Part shown: positions 10,347 to 23,611 of the stretch, piece after piece | Layout of the letters: each line of letters begins with the position of its first letter | Numbering within the stretch: position 1 is the first letter of the stretch | Origin: Theocolax elegans | Taxonomy: Eukaryota; Arthropoda; Insecta; Hymenoptera; Cerocephalidae | Direction: 5' to 3' | Assembly: GCA_026168455.1 (NCBI GenBank) | Contig: CM047431.1 | Span: forward strand, 56,040,539 to 56,104,538 | Length of the DNA stretch: 64,000 nt | Made by a program: the position numbers and the translations under genes | Notes under the pieces: generated by a model | What the model saw: only the letters and a program-made list of their open reading frames with translations | Database searches by the model: none | What the model was told of the DNA's origin: nothing

Positions 10347-13300
10347 ATGGACGAAGAAAGTAAGTTAAAATAGTATTAATAAATATTCTTATATACAGAC
10401 TTAACACTTACTGATTACAATATTTATTTGTTCAAAAAAATTAATAAAAGGTTTAGTGAAGAAAAGAAACAAAGCTCAAAGGGATGGGAATGTGCAAATT
10501 TTATCAAACGTTCAGAAGAAACTGGGTGATTTGTATTTTGACAAAAAACAATATGATGATGCACTCGAGGCTTATAAGGGTCAACTTCAAGCTTGTGAAT
10601 GTTTAAATGACAAATTAAATAGTGCGATAGCTCATCGAATGATTGGTGAAGTGTATGCAGACATTGGTGATTTCAAGGAAGCTCTTAATCATCAAAATTT
10701 GTATTTGGGTAAATTTTTCTTTTTTTTATTTCTTTTTCATTTTTAAGAATTGTAATTATTATTGTTCCATTGTTAGATATTGCAAAAGAGTTAGAAGATT
10801 TAATTGAGGAACAACGAGCATTTGCTACTTTAGGTAGAACTTATTTACTGGTAGCTGACAGTTTAGTTAAAGATTCTCAGAATGCAAAGAAAATGGAAGC
10901 CTTAAAAGATGCAAAAAGAGCATTTTCAAAAAGTATTAAATTATGTGATAAGTAAGTATTTATAATTTCATAAAATTACAGAAATTATTGTTAATGTTAA
11001 AAATTAATAATAGTGATCATTTTTGCTTTATATCTATTAAATTTAGATTATTTAGATTATATTATATTAAAATTATACTATATTTACTTTATATTATATT
11101 TTACTTTAAATTATATAAAAAACAATATTTACAGATTGGAGAAGAAAATTGATGTGACTGAGTTAATGATGATGAGAGCACGATTACTACTTAATCTAGG
11201 TCTTGTTTTGGAACAACAAAAAGATATAGAGCAGGCTCTAAATCTTATTAATCATGCTGCATCACTATGTAAAAAGCATAATTTAAATGAAGATTTTCAT
11301 AGAACCAATATAGCATTGACTGGTATTAATGAACGTTTAGGAAATTTCGAATTAGCGCTTAAACATGCTGATAATGCTATCAAAGTAGATGATATTTATT
11401 TGAAGGCAGAGGCAAAATTGGCAAAAGCAGAGTTATTTTTAAGGCTAGGTGAATGGATTGAAGCAAAGAAAGTGTTACACAATCTATACAAATCAAAGAA
11501 ACTGTTAGCACCTGTTAAACAGCAAGTTGTGAAATTATTAAAGATAGGTATTTATCTAATATAAATTATTTAGAAAATATGAAATACATAACTAAATTAA
11601 AGACTAAATAAACTATTTTGATTGTAAATTATATTTATTTAAGAAATATTTAATTTCTTTTAGCTGTTCTGTTATGTAGAAGCGAAGATAAACTGTTAGT
11701 AGAAAATAATTCACTGATTAAAGAAAAACTTTACGAATCGATGGGAGATGCAGCAGTAGTTGTGAAATCCTTCGATAAAGCTGTGTATTTTTATAAAAAA
11801 ATGTTGTCTTGTGCAGAAGAAAATAAAAGTAGTCAAATAGGAGCAGCCCTCACAAGCCTAGCTCAAACATTAAGAGATGCTGGAAAATATCAAGAAGCTA
11901 TTCCTTATGCTCGCAAAGAATTAGAAATGTGCATTGATTCAAAAGAAGCGTGTAATTCTGCTTTGTACCTGGCTGGATTACTGATAGATGCCAAGACACC
12001 AGATAAAGAAATTCGTGATACATACGATAAAGCTTTAACTTTTGCAAAAAAAAGTAAAGATCCTAATTTGGAAAAAAATGTTCTAAAGGATCTTGTTCTC
12101 TACTTGGAAGCTAAAGAAGACGTTGATTTAAACGAGATTGAATCATTAAACGAAAAACTTACGTCCTTCAATTCTTTGGTAATAGATGATGAAGAATCAG
12201 AAGAGGAGGAGACAGAAACTCCTGATATTGGCGCTGACATTTGTTTGGATGAACTTTCAGACATTGAAAATGAAGAATTCTCGATTGATCCACCGAAAAA
12301 TATATCTAGAAATGTTATGCGTAAACCTAGGTGTATTGTAAAGAAAAATGAAAAAGGAGAAACTGCATTACACGTAGCGTGTATAAAGGGTCAGGGATTT
12401 TATTCGCATTATTATATTTCCTACAATTAATTGTATGCAAATGTTTCATTTAAATCGCTATTCACTATTTATTTGGATAAAATAATAAAATCAGATTTTA
12501 ATTCAACATTGATTCAATATTTATCTTCTGCAATTCTTAAAAATATTAGGTAATTTAAAAAATTGTATATATATATTTTTTTTCAGGTAACGTTAGCGCA
12601 GTTGAGCGACTTCTCGAAGAGCAACATCCAACAACAGTACGTGACAATTGTGGGTGGACACCTTTACACGAAGCATCGAACCATGGGCACATCGAAATCG
12701 TTCGACTGCTATTACGTGCAGGTGCTGATGTAAATGATCCTGGCGGTGCAAACTGTGATGGAGTAACCGCACTCCACGATGCTGCAGCTAACGGACATAC
12801 TGAAGTTGTTAATCTTTTACTTGACAATGGAGCTGATGCAAATCTACTTACAAGAACAGGTGAAAGTGCACTAGATTGTTTAGAGCAGTGGAGAGACAGG
12901 ATAGGTGATTTGTCAACTACCCAGCTTACTGAATTCGTACACACTAAAAATCGATTGAAAAAAGTTACGACTGTTAAAAAAAGTAAGAAGAGACGCGAAG
13001 CACCCAAGTGGAATGCTTTGTTGGACGATGATGACGATGAGTCGAAGGTAGACGATCGGTTGAGTGAGTAACAGATATTCATATGTTGAAGTTAATTCAC
13101 CTCTGATCATTTTAAAACTAATAACAATATAATTTGAAATTGTAGAAACATTAGACAATTGGTCAAAACCGGAAAAAATATCAGTGGGTGAAGATTATAA
13201 ACGAACGATCGCGAGTATGCAGCATCCAGGAAGGTTGAGCATAGCAACAAAAGCACCCTCAGCACCAAAAATCACAGCACCACTTATCGATAGCGAAGAT

Positions 13301-16300
13301 ATGTTGGTCGATGATTGGCTTGAAGATGATTTAGGAGTTACGCGAAAAGAGAAGATATTTCGGGATGATTTTCCGCCAGCTAAGAGAAAATCGAAAAATG
13401 ATTCGGATCAAGAGATTGATTGGGATGCTGATAAAAGTATGAAACGTCAGAAAGTTTGTCCGAGCTCGGTACGTGATATTAATTACATTTTAAAGTTTTT
13501 GTTTTTTATTTTTTTTTATTTTAATTTATTCATTAATTCGTTTATTTGGATTAGAACAAAATTATATTTACGTAACTTATTTTCATGGGGAATCTTGATA
13601 CACTTATAGAGATAAAACAGTTTACCTGTACATAAGGCCACTATAAATGTAATATTGAAAAGCTTACAATAAGGACTTACAAACTAAATAAAATTAAAGT
13701 GTTAACAATTTCACTTTCCTATAGACTTTTAAAAATATACGAACTACCGGTGTATATAAAATTTTGATTAGTGATATAAAAAAAATGATAATTTTATCTC
13801 TATAGGAGTTGCATTTAATCAATATCTTTAGTTTTAGTTTGATATTACAGATCTTTCTTTTAATACTTTTAATTAATTTGTTAGTTGATTAAATATGCTG
13901 ATTACAATCACAAAATTGTTTTTATTACTGATTGATTTTGTTCTTATGGATATAGCAATATCCAAACTTCTATTTCTAGTTTTAGTATTTCTTTCTTTGT
14001 AAATATTCCATAATTAATTCTGATGAAAGTAAATTCTGGAGAAAATATTTGTTCAATGTTTAATCGACACTTGCGCGATAACAGTCTTTTTATATATTGT
14101 TTTTAAGTTGGATTGCATTTATTTAATTACATTTATCATATTTTTGTAAGCTTCTCCTCAAACAAATATACTATATTAAAAATATAGTTATTTGAATAAA
14201 CGATGTTAAATTATTTAGATTGATCAATACTTTTAGGTGGAACGAGAATTAGTATCAACAAATTGCAATAATGAAGACAGCTGTGATAGCGTGAAAGCAA
14301 CAAGTGAGGATTACGTTGAACAAGAAAAATGGCCGAAAACGAAAAAGAAACCGCGACAAACAAATCTTCTTAAACAAGGATTCACAAAACTCGCATCATC
14401 ACCTTCGCCAGAACCAATTTATGTTCCAGCAAATCTTAGGCCGGAAAATGAAAGACATTCGTGGGAATTGGGATACGTTAGTGACACTCTCGATTTAGAA
14501 ATCCAAGTCGACGAAGAGTCGTTCAATTTGAAATTGCACTCAAGAGATTTAAGGTAATAACTTTTATAAATATATATTTTGGTTACTTGAAAATTAAGTA
14601 TGGAATGCGGGGTCGCCGGGTTTCTTTTTATAACTAGCATGAGTTTGAACACCTTTTCTATTGTAATTACCGCGTAACGGTAACAATTGTATTTTTATAT
14701 TTTTTAAGGAAAAATATGACCGATATAGAAGATTTGATAAGGCATAAATTCGAGGCTAAAACTGGATGCAAGCCTAAAATTTCATTTAAAACTGTTGAAG
14801 ATGTAATATTGGCCGCAGAAGTTACACTTGAAGAATTGCCAAAGGAAAGGAACAAGCTCAAATTAATCGGAAAAATTACGCAAAATGATTTACCTCCGAT
14901 GGTCGACAGATATAAGAAAATCTGTGAGACTTTAAATATTGGTAAATACAATTAATAATCATCAATTCATTTATTAAATACATACAATTCTTAGTATATA
15001 AATCATTTGGCAACTTAATTTTTCCTTCTTATTTTAATATCATAATATTATACGAATAAAAATATTACCGTTATTGATTATCAACGAATTTGGTAGCATA
15101 AAAAGCGCGACGTTAAACAATATAAAAAAATCACATCAATATTTTTATATTAATTTACTCTTATTTTCAGAAATTACCGAATCAATGATAAAATCGCTAA
15201 AAAGTTGCGATAACACTTCGACGTTTCGCTTAAACACAACGAACACAGTGATCGAGGAGCTCGAACCACTTTCAAAATGCATTCATTATCAAAAAAATTT
15301 ACAAACACTAATTCTCTCAGGTGCAACTTTTTTCAACTGTGGTGAACTTTTAAATCATACCATCGCTCAATTGTCAAATCTCTGTGAACTTCATCTTCAA
15401 TGTTGCGATATCGATTTTGATTGCCTATCGAAAATCGACAAACTACCCGTTGAAACTCGAGTTTTGGATCTCTCGTATAATCCGTTGGGTAGCAAAAGTC
15501 AAAAGAAACTCTATAATTTAATCGAACCGTTAAAACGATTGCAGACTTTAAATCTTCGATATTGCGAAATAGATGATTTTCAATATCCATTTTCTAATAA
15601 CTGTTTGGTTAATTTGGATATATCGTGGAACCCAATTGGTGGCGAAGGAGCTGCTAATTTCTTACAAAGACAAATGTTAAGTTTGAATTTGTCGAATACA
15701 CAGAATTTTTTTAAACAGAGAGTCAACGTCATTGATAAAATATTTTTTAGCGATTTATTGGTAATTACATTTTTTCTATTATTATTATTATTATGATAAA
15801 CTTGATTTTTTTTTATTATTTATTACTAATTATTATTTATTATTCATTTACTACTCAGCTTTAAACAAATTTAATTCATTACATATTTTTAATTCGACAG
15901 TCTTTAACATTGATTTTAATGATTTACATGAAGTATTAGTACACCAAACGTTAATACTGATTATAAATTATAAATTGTATTATCTACAAGCAGTCATAAT
16001 TAATGACACACTCCCATCCATGTTATTTGCCCACCCAAATAACATAAAATTAAAAGTTTTATTACTAGGGAAGTATTCAGAAGCCTGTGGGGGCTCATTT
16101 TATAGACATGTGAGAGAATTTAAGATACATTTTATCCCAAATCGATTAATAATTTTTTTGATTTTTTATCAGGACAACGTTTAATAAAAAATTGAAAATT
16201 TTTTACCCACTTTTAAGTTCGCAAAAAGTGGGATTTGTAAGTTGTTGTAAGAGTTTTGGAATGCGGGGTCGCCGGGTTTCTTTTTATAACTAGCATGAGT

Positions 16301-17395
16301 TTGAACACCTTTTTGAAAGAAAAAATACATATTTTTTTTCAATAATAATAAGTTATAAGAAAAAACTATAATGTATGTAGAAAAAAAATCAAATGGTTAG
16401 TTTTTATTAATCCATTATTAAAATAAATAATAAACATTTATATTTATATATCATAGTAATACAACAATCATACATAGTCGTATAACAATCGACTCCATAA
16501 TTAAAAAAAAATTTCAAAAATAAATATGAGAAAATGTAGACTAATTTTATGCTATATAATGCACATTTGTGTATTTTTTCTTTCAAACAGGTGTAACTTT
16601 TATACTAATTATGAAAAGAAACCCGGCGACCCCTCATTCGAAAGCTCTTAGAAAAAGCTTTCAAATCTTCCCACTTCTAAATGAGCCCTGCAGGCTTCTG
16701 CAGCCTTAATACTTCCACAGTAACAAATCGTATAATTTTATTTTTCCTTTGAATGGGCAGTGTATGGTATTAATTATAATATTAATTTATAATATTAATT
16801 TTAAGCAGATTTTGATTCCTATAAGTATAACAAAATATTATTCATGCAGTAGATAACAAAACACTTAATTATCAAATTCTTATTTATTTATTATATCCAA
16901 TTGTTATTAATACATTTGTATAAAAATATACTTAAATACATCAACGTAAAATCGTATAATGTGTATAAATAAAAATAATTATTTACTACATTATTCATAA
17001 ATTAAAGAAAATACATTATTTTGCAGGGTTTCTCATTTTTCGCTTTGGAAACTTTGGAATTAAGTTCCTGCGAAGCAACTGACTTGGATGTTGAAAAAAT
17101 ACTGTCTCAATCACCGAATCTCGCTCGCATCAACTTGAGTAATAATATGAACGTTACGAAGACATCACTTTGCGCTCTTTTGAAGAGGAAACCTACGATG
17201 AATTATATAGACTTGAGTGGTTGCAGATTAATTGAAGATGAACCGGAATCCAATCTACGAATTGTTAATCCACAACTTTGTACATTACTGGTACACATGA
17301 AAAGCGACGTAGTTCACACTTGGGAGGTACTTTGGCAAAATCGTGGTTATTCTAAAAGGCTTCCTCATAGTTTAGTCGTTTTTAAACCAACGTAG
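10347..17395 (+). CDS. TONSL: Tonsoku-like protein (TONSL), 11 coding exons, about 1297 residues
   Basis: Exons: 10347-10359, 10451-10708, 10777-10951, 11135-11547, 11664-12389, 12587-13063, 13146-13468, 14237-14553, 14709-14941, 15171-15760 and 17027-17395. All phases agree and no stop intervenes. Human TONSL is 1378 residues. It works with MMS22L to load RAD51 at stressed forks and reads newly made H3-H4 unmethylated at H4K20. TPR repeats fill roughly residues 15-420 (GDLYFDKKQYDDALEAY and so on). An acidic, Glu/Asp-rich linker follows. Three ankyrin repeats lie at about 515-625, including GWTPLHEASNHGHIEIVRLL, whose Trp, Glu and Asn match the histone-tail pocket. A Lys-rich linker comes next, a ubiquitin-like segment may lie near 870-980, and leucine-rich repeats fill about 1000-1270. 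The 4-codon first exon MDEE was chosen from its GTAAGT donor and phase. Confidence 0.93.
14601..14657 (+). repeat. 57-bp repeat fragment in TONSL intron 8
   Basis: A block starting TGGAATGCGGGGTCGCCGGG recurs, apparently without change, at 16257-16313. There it forms part of the foldback element in TONSL intron 10. The intronic fragment is far more GC-rich than its surroundings. It may be a solo piece of the same transposon family or a local gene-conversion patch. Confidence 0.75.
15999..16774. mobile_element. Foldback MITE in TONSL intron 10
   Basis: The two halves are imperfect reverse complements. The left end ATTAATGACACACTCCCATCC mirrors the right end GGGCAGTGTATGGTATTAAT. GTATTCAGAAGCCTGTGGGGG (left) mirrors the GCAGGCTTCTGCAGCC region (right). 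The GTCGCCGGGTTTC core at about 16267 mirrors GAAACCCGGCGAC at about 16618. It is about 775 bp long, has no coding capacity, and sits in the longest TONSL intron. The target duplication could be TTAA-like, but this is not certain. Confidence 0.7.
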
Positions 17396-17554
17396 ATTCT
17401 TTCTTTTACACAGTATTATTTTAGTGACTTAAGGTACTCACTTATCTTGGTACTTTCCAAAAACGTTAAATAAATCGTAACTACAAAGTGCCTTCAAATT
17501 TTGCACGTGAAAATTTTCCGTTTTTTTTTTTTAATTTATTGTACGGCGTCCGTT

Positions 17555-20500
17555 TTATTGTAAGTTAAAGTTGAATAATTTATTTCCAATTTTACATTTT
17601 AAACTGTTGACCTGTACATAACGAAGTTCTGGGTTTTCAGCAAGTAAATCATAGAAGCTAGATGTTATTGAAGGTAGTATAGCTTCTAATGTCTTCCTTT
17701 GATCACCAAGACACCAGAATATACTTATGTGATAAGATGCATCCTTGTAAAAAAAAAATAATATAGGTTGTTATTGTATGTACCTTTTACGATAAATTAC
17801 ACAATATATTCTTTGTAAATGTTTTAAAACTATTTTATATATAAGGTCGAGGTAGATCTGTCATTTTTGTTTTTATTATTTGTTAGAAATAAAAAAAAAG
17901 TAATCTATTCCAAATTCGTCTTATCAATTTATTTGAATTGTACAAAAATAATTGTAGTTGATTTCAATTTGCATTTATGTTTATAATTTTTTATTAATTT
18001 ACAAATAATATTAGCTATAAAAATATCTATTACATTTTTATTCATATACTTTTTTAATCTTTAAATAAAATAGTTTATTGAATAAATTTTGAAATATTCT
18101 AAGTCAATGATGATTATTACTAAAGGTAGTTTCTCAATATCTGTAAAAATGAGACAAATCGTGAAAAAATTCTATTATATTCTTCAACTATTTTTTTTAT
18201 AATTTTTTAATCGTTAAATATGCTGGATTAAGAAACTAAAAATAGGTTTAAAAAGATACAACATTGTTCTTTTAATCAAGAAAATAATCAAAAAAATGTA
18301 TTAATTAACCCAGCCTTTCCCAAAAGTTATTCATCATCTGATCTGAAATTTGACTGATATTTAACTTTTTCCGGACACGTACATCGCACCTACTTAACGA
18401 ATGGATGAAAAAGTTCATTGTTTTAAATATTTACGAATTTAAACTAATTAAACAGTCTAAGAAAATGTTATTTTTACAATCACTATATTGACTACATTGA
18501 CTATACAGAAAGTAATAAATAAAATTCTCATCTACGATTGTTTTTTGATGTATTATAATTAAATGAAATTAATTAAAAATAAAGGAACACTATTCGTGCG
18601 AAAAAAATGACTAACCTATACTGCTCGACATTATCTTTTCAACCTTCCGATTCTAAATGTCGGGAAGATGCGGTTTTATCACCAGGCCTGATAAGCCGAT
18701 TAATGTAAGGCCAAATTAATGCAGCAGAATAAAATATAATTATATAGAGTAACAAGTAATATAAAACGGGTAAGTAACCCATATTTAAGGGCGTGATAAT
18801 ATCTGATAACCGAGAACGCTATCTTTTTGCGCTTTACTAGATGATCAAGGCGCGCGACGTTCGCGATTCTCTATTTTATATTTTTTATATTTTTTAAAAT
18901 CTAGTAATCTCTTCAAAACAAACAATCATGAACCACCGATCAACAACATTCTTTTTCTTTTCACTTCTACTTCGTTTATAAAAATCGATATTTTTACAAA
19001 TTATTGTGATTGAGATTAAATTTTTGACATTCTCGAACATTACCTATCTTTATATTAAAGCAATTTCAAGCGCGCGTTTTTTTCTTTTTTTTTTATATTT
19101 CGTTAAATTTTATCGTTTTTACAAAATAAATATTAAATTATTAAGTATAGCTTAATCTTTTAAATGATCACATCTTCACATCATATCTTTTAATTTTGAC
19201 TCGCGCCTCTCTTTATCTCTATAGATAAATCTATGAATCTATCTCTCTTTCATCACCTTTTCGCCTTGACTACTTTTCGTCAAAGTCTCTCTCCCAAAAA
19301 TGAAAAATCCCAAAATCTAATGTGCCTAACAACCGTAACTCGGTACTTAACATGCGTAACAGCCATTTGAGCTGAATGAGTCAATCAAATAAATCTTCTT
19401 TTGACTTTATTTTCAGGTTCATCTCTTCTTTAAAATAGGCAGGAACAATTATTATGGATGGAAATTAATATATTATAGATTATGGATATGGATTGCAATA
19501 TGTAATTTAAACGCGAATATTTTAAATTTTTGTTTGTTAATATCTTCAGATTATTCAATATTACATGTATCATTTGCATTTATATAAATATGTATAATTA
19601 AGGGGATGTCTGACTCAAAAAATGGTCATTTTTAATACTTTTTTATAAGCAAAAAAATAAATTTTTTAAAAAATCTTGAATGCCATGCCTTTAGGCATGC
19701 TTTAAATCATGTACTCAATTTTTTTCAGAATTTTAAATTTGTAATTTAATTCTGATTTTTGCGTTGAAAATTAATTCTTTTTTACATAAATAATTACCAA
19801 CCGAAAATTGTTTATTCAATTATTATTAACAAATTTATTTTTTCCTAAAAACTCAAAACGCCATGCCCTGGCTTCTGTTTTAAACTGTCCATATGAATTT
19901 TTTGAGATTTTTAATTCGATATTTCCAACATAATTCTTATGTTGAAAGGTGTAGATTTCTGTAACTTGGATCCGACATTCCGTTAAAGATAAATTCAATT
20001 TTAACACATTTATGATCATTTACTAATTATTTAAAATCATGCTTTTTAAGTATTAGTGAGTGCATTTCAAAAATTTGTTAACGAAATTGATAATGATATA
20101 ATTTAAATTTTATTATTAAAGTACATATTTTATCAATTTGTTTTTATCGATCTGATTTCCAAATCTGTTTTCTCTCTTATTTATAGTTTTGAATTTTCAG
20201 TCATTAAGAAGTTTTACTTTATACGTGGAAAGTCTGTGTATAGATAAATTTATTTTAAATTATGTTTGTAATTTTATACTGGGGTAAAAAATAAACAAAT
20301 AAATTAATAAATGTTAAATTCAAAATAAATTCAAATATTTCTTTTTTACTTATCTAAATCATAAAATTATGTTTCATTCCCTATAAGAAGATCTATTCGT
20401 TAGAATTTCTTTAAAACAAAATATGAATAAATATTTTCTGATAATTCATTATACACTTCTCATGAAAAATAAAATATTTTTTAAATATATATTCACCTTG

Positions 20501-21445
20501 TAAAATGTAGGTAACTGATACTCATTAGCTAACTTGTCAAATGCTTGTGTAAATGATTGCAAGGAATTACTTGTGCTTTGAGTTGTAATACCCAAGAAAG
20601 TTCTAGTTTTTTCTTCATTGCGGAAAACCTTGAAATTAGCCAATTCCACAACAAAATGTTGATGACCACTGGTAATTGTTTTCACAGCCTCAACGAAAGA
20701 ATCAATCCAATGAAATTTTAATATCAATGTACGGGTAAGACTTATATGAAATTCTTCAAAAAGTTTACCTGTGTTCATAAATTTTACAAGTACTTTATTC
20801 ATCCATTGTAACATTTCCTCATTTGGCACATCTAAATAATTATTAATTATATGATATGTTAGTGTTCAAAATGTGCTGTTTACATTACAAATTAGTTACT
20901 TACAATCTATGTAAATTAAAGTTGCCCAATTTCCTCTTTCGTGTTTAAATGATCTGACTCGTCCTTCATGTTCTGATGGATCATCCACTTTTTCCTCATG
21001 ATGCTGGACACCTTTCCATGATAATATTGATTGTGGTAACGGTAATTTAGTGCTGGAATTACAAATAATTTATGTACATATTCTTTAAATATATTATTAT
21101 TAATTTTGTTACTATGTACAACTTATTATACACTTAATAGTTCTTTTTTCATAAATGTAATTTCTTACACATTATTTATTCTAAATTATTCCATAAAAAC
21201 AAATTTAATTTTTAATTATAAAAAGTAAAATAAACACGAAATATTATAATGTTAAATTGTAATTTATTATATTAATTCGAAAATTTTTAATTAAATGTTT
21301 TTTAATATTAATTTTTAACAAAATATCATAACCTAACTTACTTGACATTTTCAACGTTGAAAAGAGCTTTATTCTCGTCGTTTGAATATTCTACTTCTTC
21401 ATCCGAATCCGACGAATATTCTTGAATTAAATTCAATCCAGCCAT
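17555..21445 (-). CDS. USB1: U6 snRNA phosphodiesterase 1 (USB1/Mpn1), four exons
   Basis: Exons 21342-21445, 20904-21052, 20497-20831 and 17555-17743 join in phase to give 258 residues; human USB1 is about 265. USB1 is a nuclear 3'-5' exonuclease of the 2H phosphoesterase superfamily. It trims the U6 oligo(U) tail and leaves a terminal phosphate. Both catalytic His-x-Ser motifs are present: HISLTRT near residue 113, HISIFWC near residue 201. Family signatures also appear: HERGNWATLIYI, LKFHWIDSFV, NEEKTRTFLG. The N-terminus is acidic (SSDSDEEVEYSNDE), as usual. The last intron is about 2.75 kb, far longer than the others, and holds a dispersed repeat copy at about 19606-20005. The gene is tail-to-tail with TONSL, with only 159 bases between the stops. 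Confidence 0.94.
19606..20005 (+). repeat. Dispersed repeat E in USB1 intron 3
   Basis: It starts near GGGGATGTCTGACTCA and contains GCCATGCC...GGCATG and GTAACTTGGATCCGACATTCC. It matches, at perhaps 80 percent by eye, sequence at 37588-37724 and 38974-39310. It has no coding capacity. A short self-complementary GCCATGCC/GGCATGC motif is conserved in all copies. Confidence 0.7.
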
Positions 21446-22276
21446 GATAAATTTTCAAAGAGAAAAATATATTTTTTGAAAAATAAGGAACATTGTTGCA
21501 AGCTAAACTAATTTTGTCAACATAACCTCGAATTATTTTTTACATATTATTAAAATATCGATACACTTGTAAATTGTATTTCTTTATTTTAATTAATTTT
21601 ATTTTAATTTATACGTTGTTTACTTTGTACATTTTTTGTATGCATTAAAAGTATAATTAAGTAACTTAATATTTTACTCAATGTGTTGTACATGTTTCAT
21701 ATTAAAAAAATAATAAACTAATGTCTGTTCATTTGCGTGTGTGTTTAAATGATGTAAGTATAAAACTTGGTTTCTTTAAAATTTTAAAATACATATATTG
21801 AATTATATAAGATTTATTTTTTATAATTTATTAAATTAATGAATGCATTAATAATTAAATAGAAAGAGATTTTAATACAATTGTTAATGGGTTTATAAAA
21901 ATAAAAAAATTTATTCTTTTCCATTATGTAGTATGTACTTAATAACTGATTATGACCAATAAAAACCAATAAATATATGATTATGACTAATAAAAACAAA
22001 ATTAATTTCAAGAGAACTGTACCACTTTATCTGTTTTTATTATAAAGTGCAAATAATAGTGAAAAAGATTTATTTGTAGAAATAATACTTAAAATTCTTA
22101 CATAAAATCAAGTACTTGCCATAATTTTTGTTTACATGAGTTGTATTTATTTAATGCCGCAAATGTTAATTATTTTACAAATTAATGAATAGAGAATTGA
22201 AACGTTATATACTGCAGCTGTAATATTATACAATGTACACTAATGTAACGAGGCTCTTTAAACACTAGCCAAAGTT
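21446..22276. other. AT-rich intergenic between USB1 promoter and COX6B 3' end
   Basis: It contains the USB1 upstream region (just past 21445) and probable COX6B 3' UTR near 22200-22276. It is very AT-rich; no repeat or gene was recognised. Confidence 0.5.
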
Positions 22277-22665
22277 TTAGATGTTTCCAGGAAACCGATT
22301 TTCACTTATTTGTTCATCCCATTTTTCGATCCATTTGTTGGGACAAAGTGTTTGGTAGCACTTCTTGAAAAATTGACATGCTTCATAATCTTCACCACGT
22401 ACTTTCTTGCAACGATGGAAATCTAAATAGCTTTGGTAACAGTGTCTGTTTTTGTTTTTCAATGAAAAGAAATTTGATGTTAGTATTATTATAAAGGATA
22501 CAAACGTAAGATATAGAATAAATGTATGTACCTCGTTTGATTCTGGTTTGGAAATCTTGGATCATATGGTGGAACAAAAAACTTCTTTTTATATTCTCCA
22601 TTTCCTTCTGCTGGTCTCAACTCAGATGGATAATATTCATCTTTTGATTTTGCAACAAGACCCAT
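22277..22665 (-). CDS. COX6B: Cytochrome c oxidase subunit 6B (COX6B), two exons
   Basis: Exons 22532-22665 and 22277-22445 join in phase to encode 100 residues. COX6B is a nuclear-encoded peripheral subunit on the intermembrane-space side of respiratory complex IV, bridging the two monomers. The diagnostic CHCH pattern is complete: Cys-x9-Cys in CYQSYLDFHRC and Cys-x10-Cys in CQFFKKCYQTLC (outer cysteines). The conserved [20 protein letters not shown] block, GEDYEACQFFKKC, WIEKWDEQ and the FPGNI end are all present. The start is the MGLVAK methionine; no in-frame ATG was found just upstream. The N-terminus is about 15-20 residues longer than the mammalian protein. Confidence 0.95.
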
Positions 22666-23611
22666 TGTGTAGCTGTTTAACAATAATTTTATTCATAGTA
22701 CAACCTTGCAGTCTAATTATTATTTTTTCATTCTCTCGCTCCTAATCAAAATGTCTCTGTTATACAATTATTTTCATAACTTGTATTTTAATACAAAATT
22801 AAACTTAAATATACATTAAATGACACTTCTTTTTAAATATCATCATTGATATGCATTTTTAATCAATTAAAATTTATTTAATGTGTAATACAATACTAAA
22901 TAATTGTCCAAAATAGCATAAATTTTGGCACTGCAAAAAATGTATTTATCTTTATTACTTATTTTTTTTTAAATAATATAAAGAAGCGTTTTAAGCTCAT
23001 TTATCCAGAATGTTTATTTGTACTAGTTAACATTTGTATTTTATAGCTTATCACAAAATTTGATGTATTATATAATCTTAAGTGTAAACTAAAATAGCTA
23101 TATGTACAATATTAAGAAGTCCTACAAATTAATATTATCTATTAAAAATGAAAAGAGCAGAAAAAATGGATATTTCAGTATCCTCATTTTCTAGTGCTAA
23201 CAGTAAGAGCACATAGTATAAAATAAGATCATAGATCATGAATTCTTAAGAAAAAATTTGTTTCTTCTTTTTCATATGTAAAAATTGACTTCATATGCTA
23301 TCAAAAGTTTTTTTATCAATATTACTTAGAATTTCATATTTGCTAATCACAATAAAAAGATATTTAATTACACAATTTCATTATTATATCCTGATTAATA
23401 ATAAAGCAAAAATACTTTTCTTGTCAATATAATAATAAAATTTAATAAATAAATATCTTACAAGTAAAATTAAATAAATAACTATCACAAAAAAAAAAAG
23501 AAACTAAAGTTTTCTACTAATCGACAGAAATTATTGCTATATGAAAAATATTAAGTAAAATTTTGGAATTTAGAGATTGTATAAATTTGCATAATATTGT
23601 GAATCGAAGAT
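22666..23611. other. Intergenic; 3' UTR of the TRIR-like gene
   Basis: This AT-rich stretch lies between the COX6B start and the TRIR-like stop. Several TTTATT strings (AATAAA on the minus strand) could serve as poly(A) signals of the TRIR-like gene. No coding frame seen. Confidence 0.5.
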
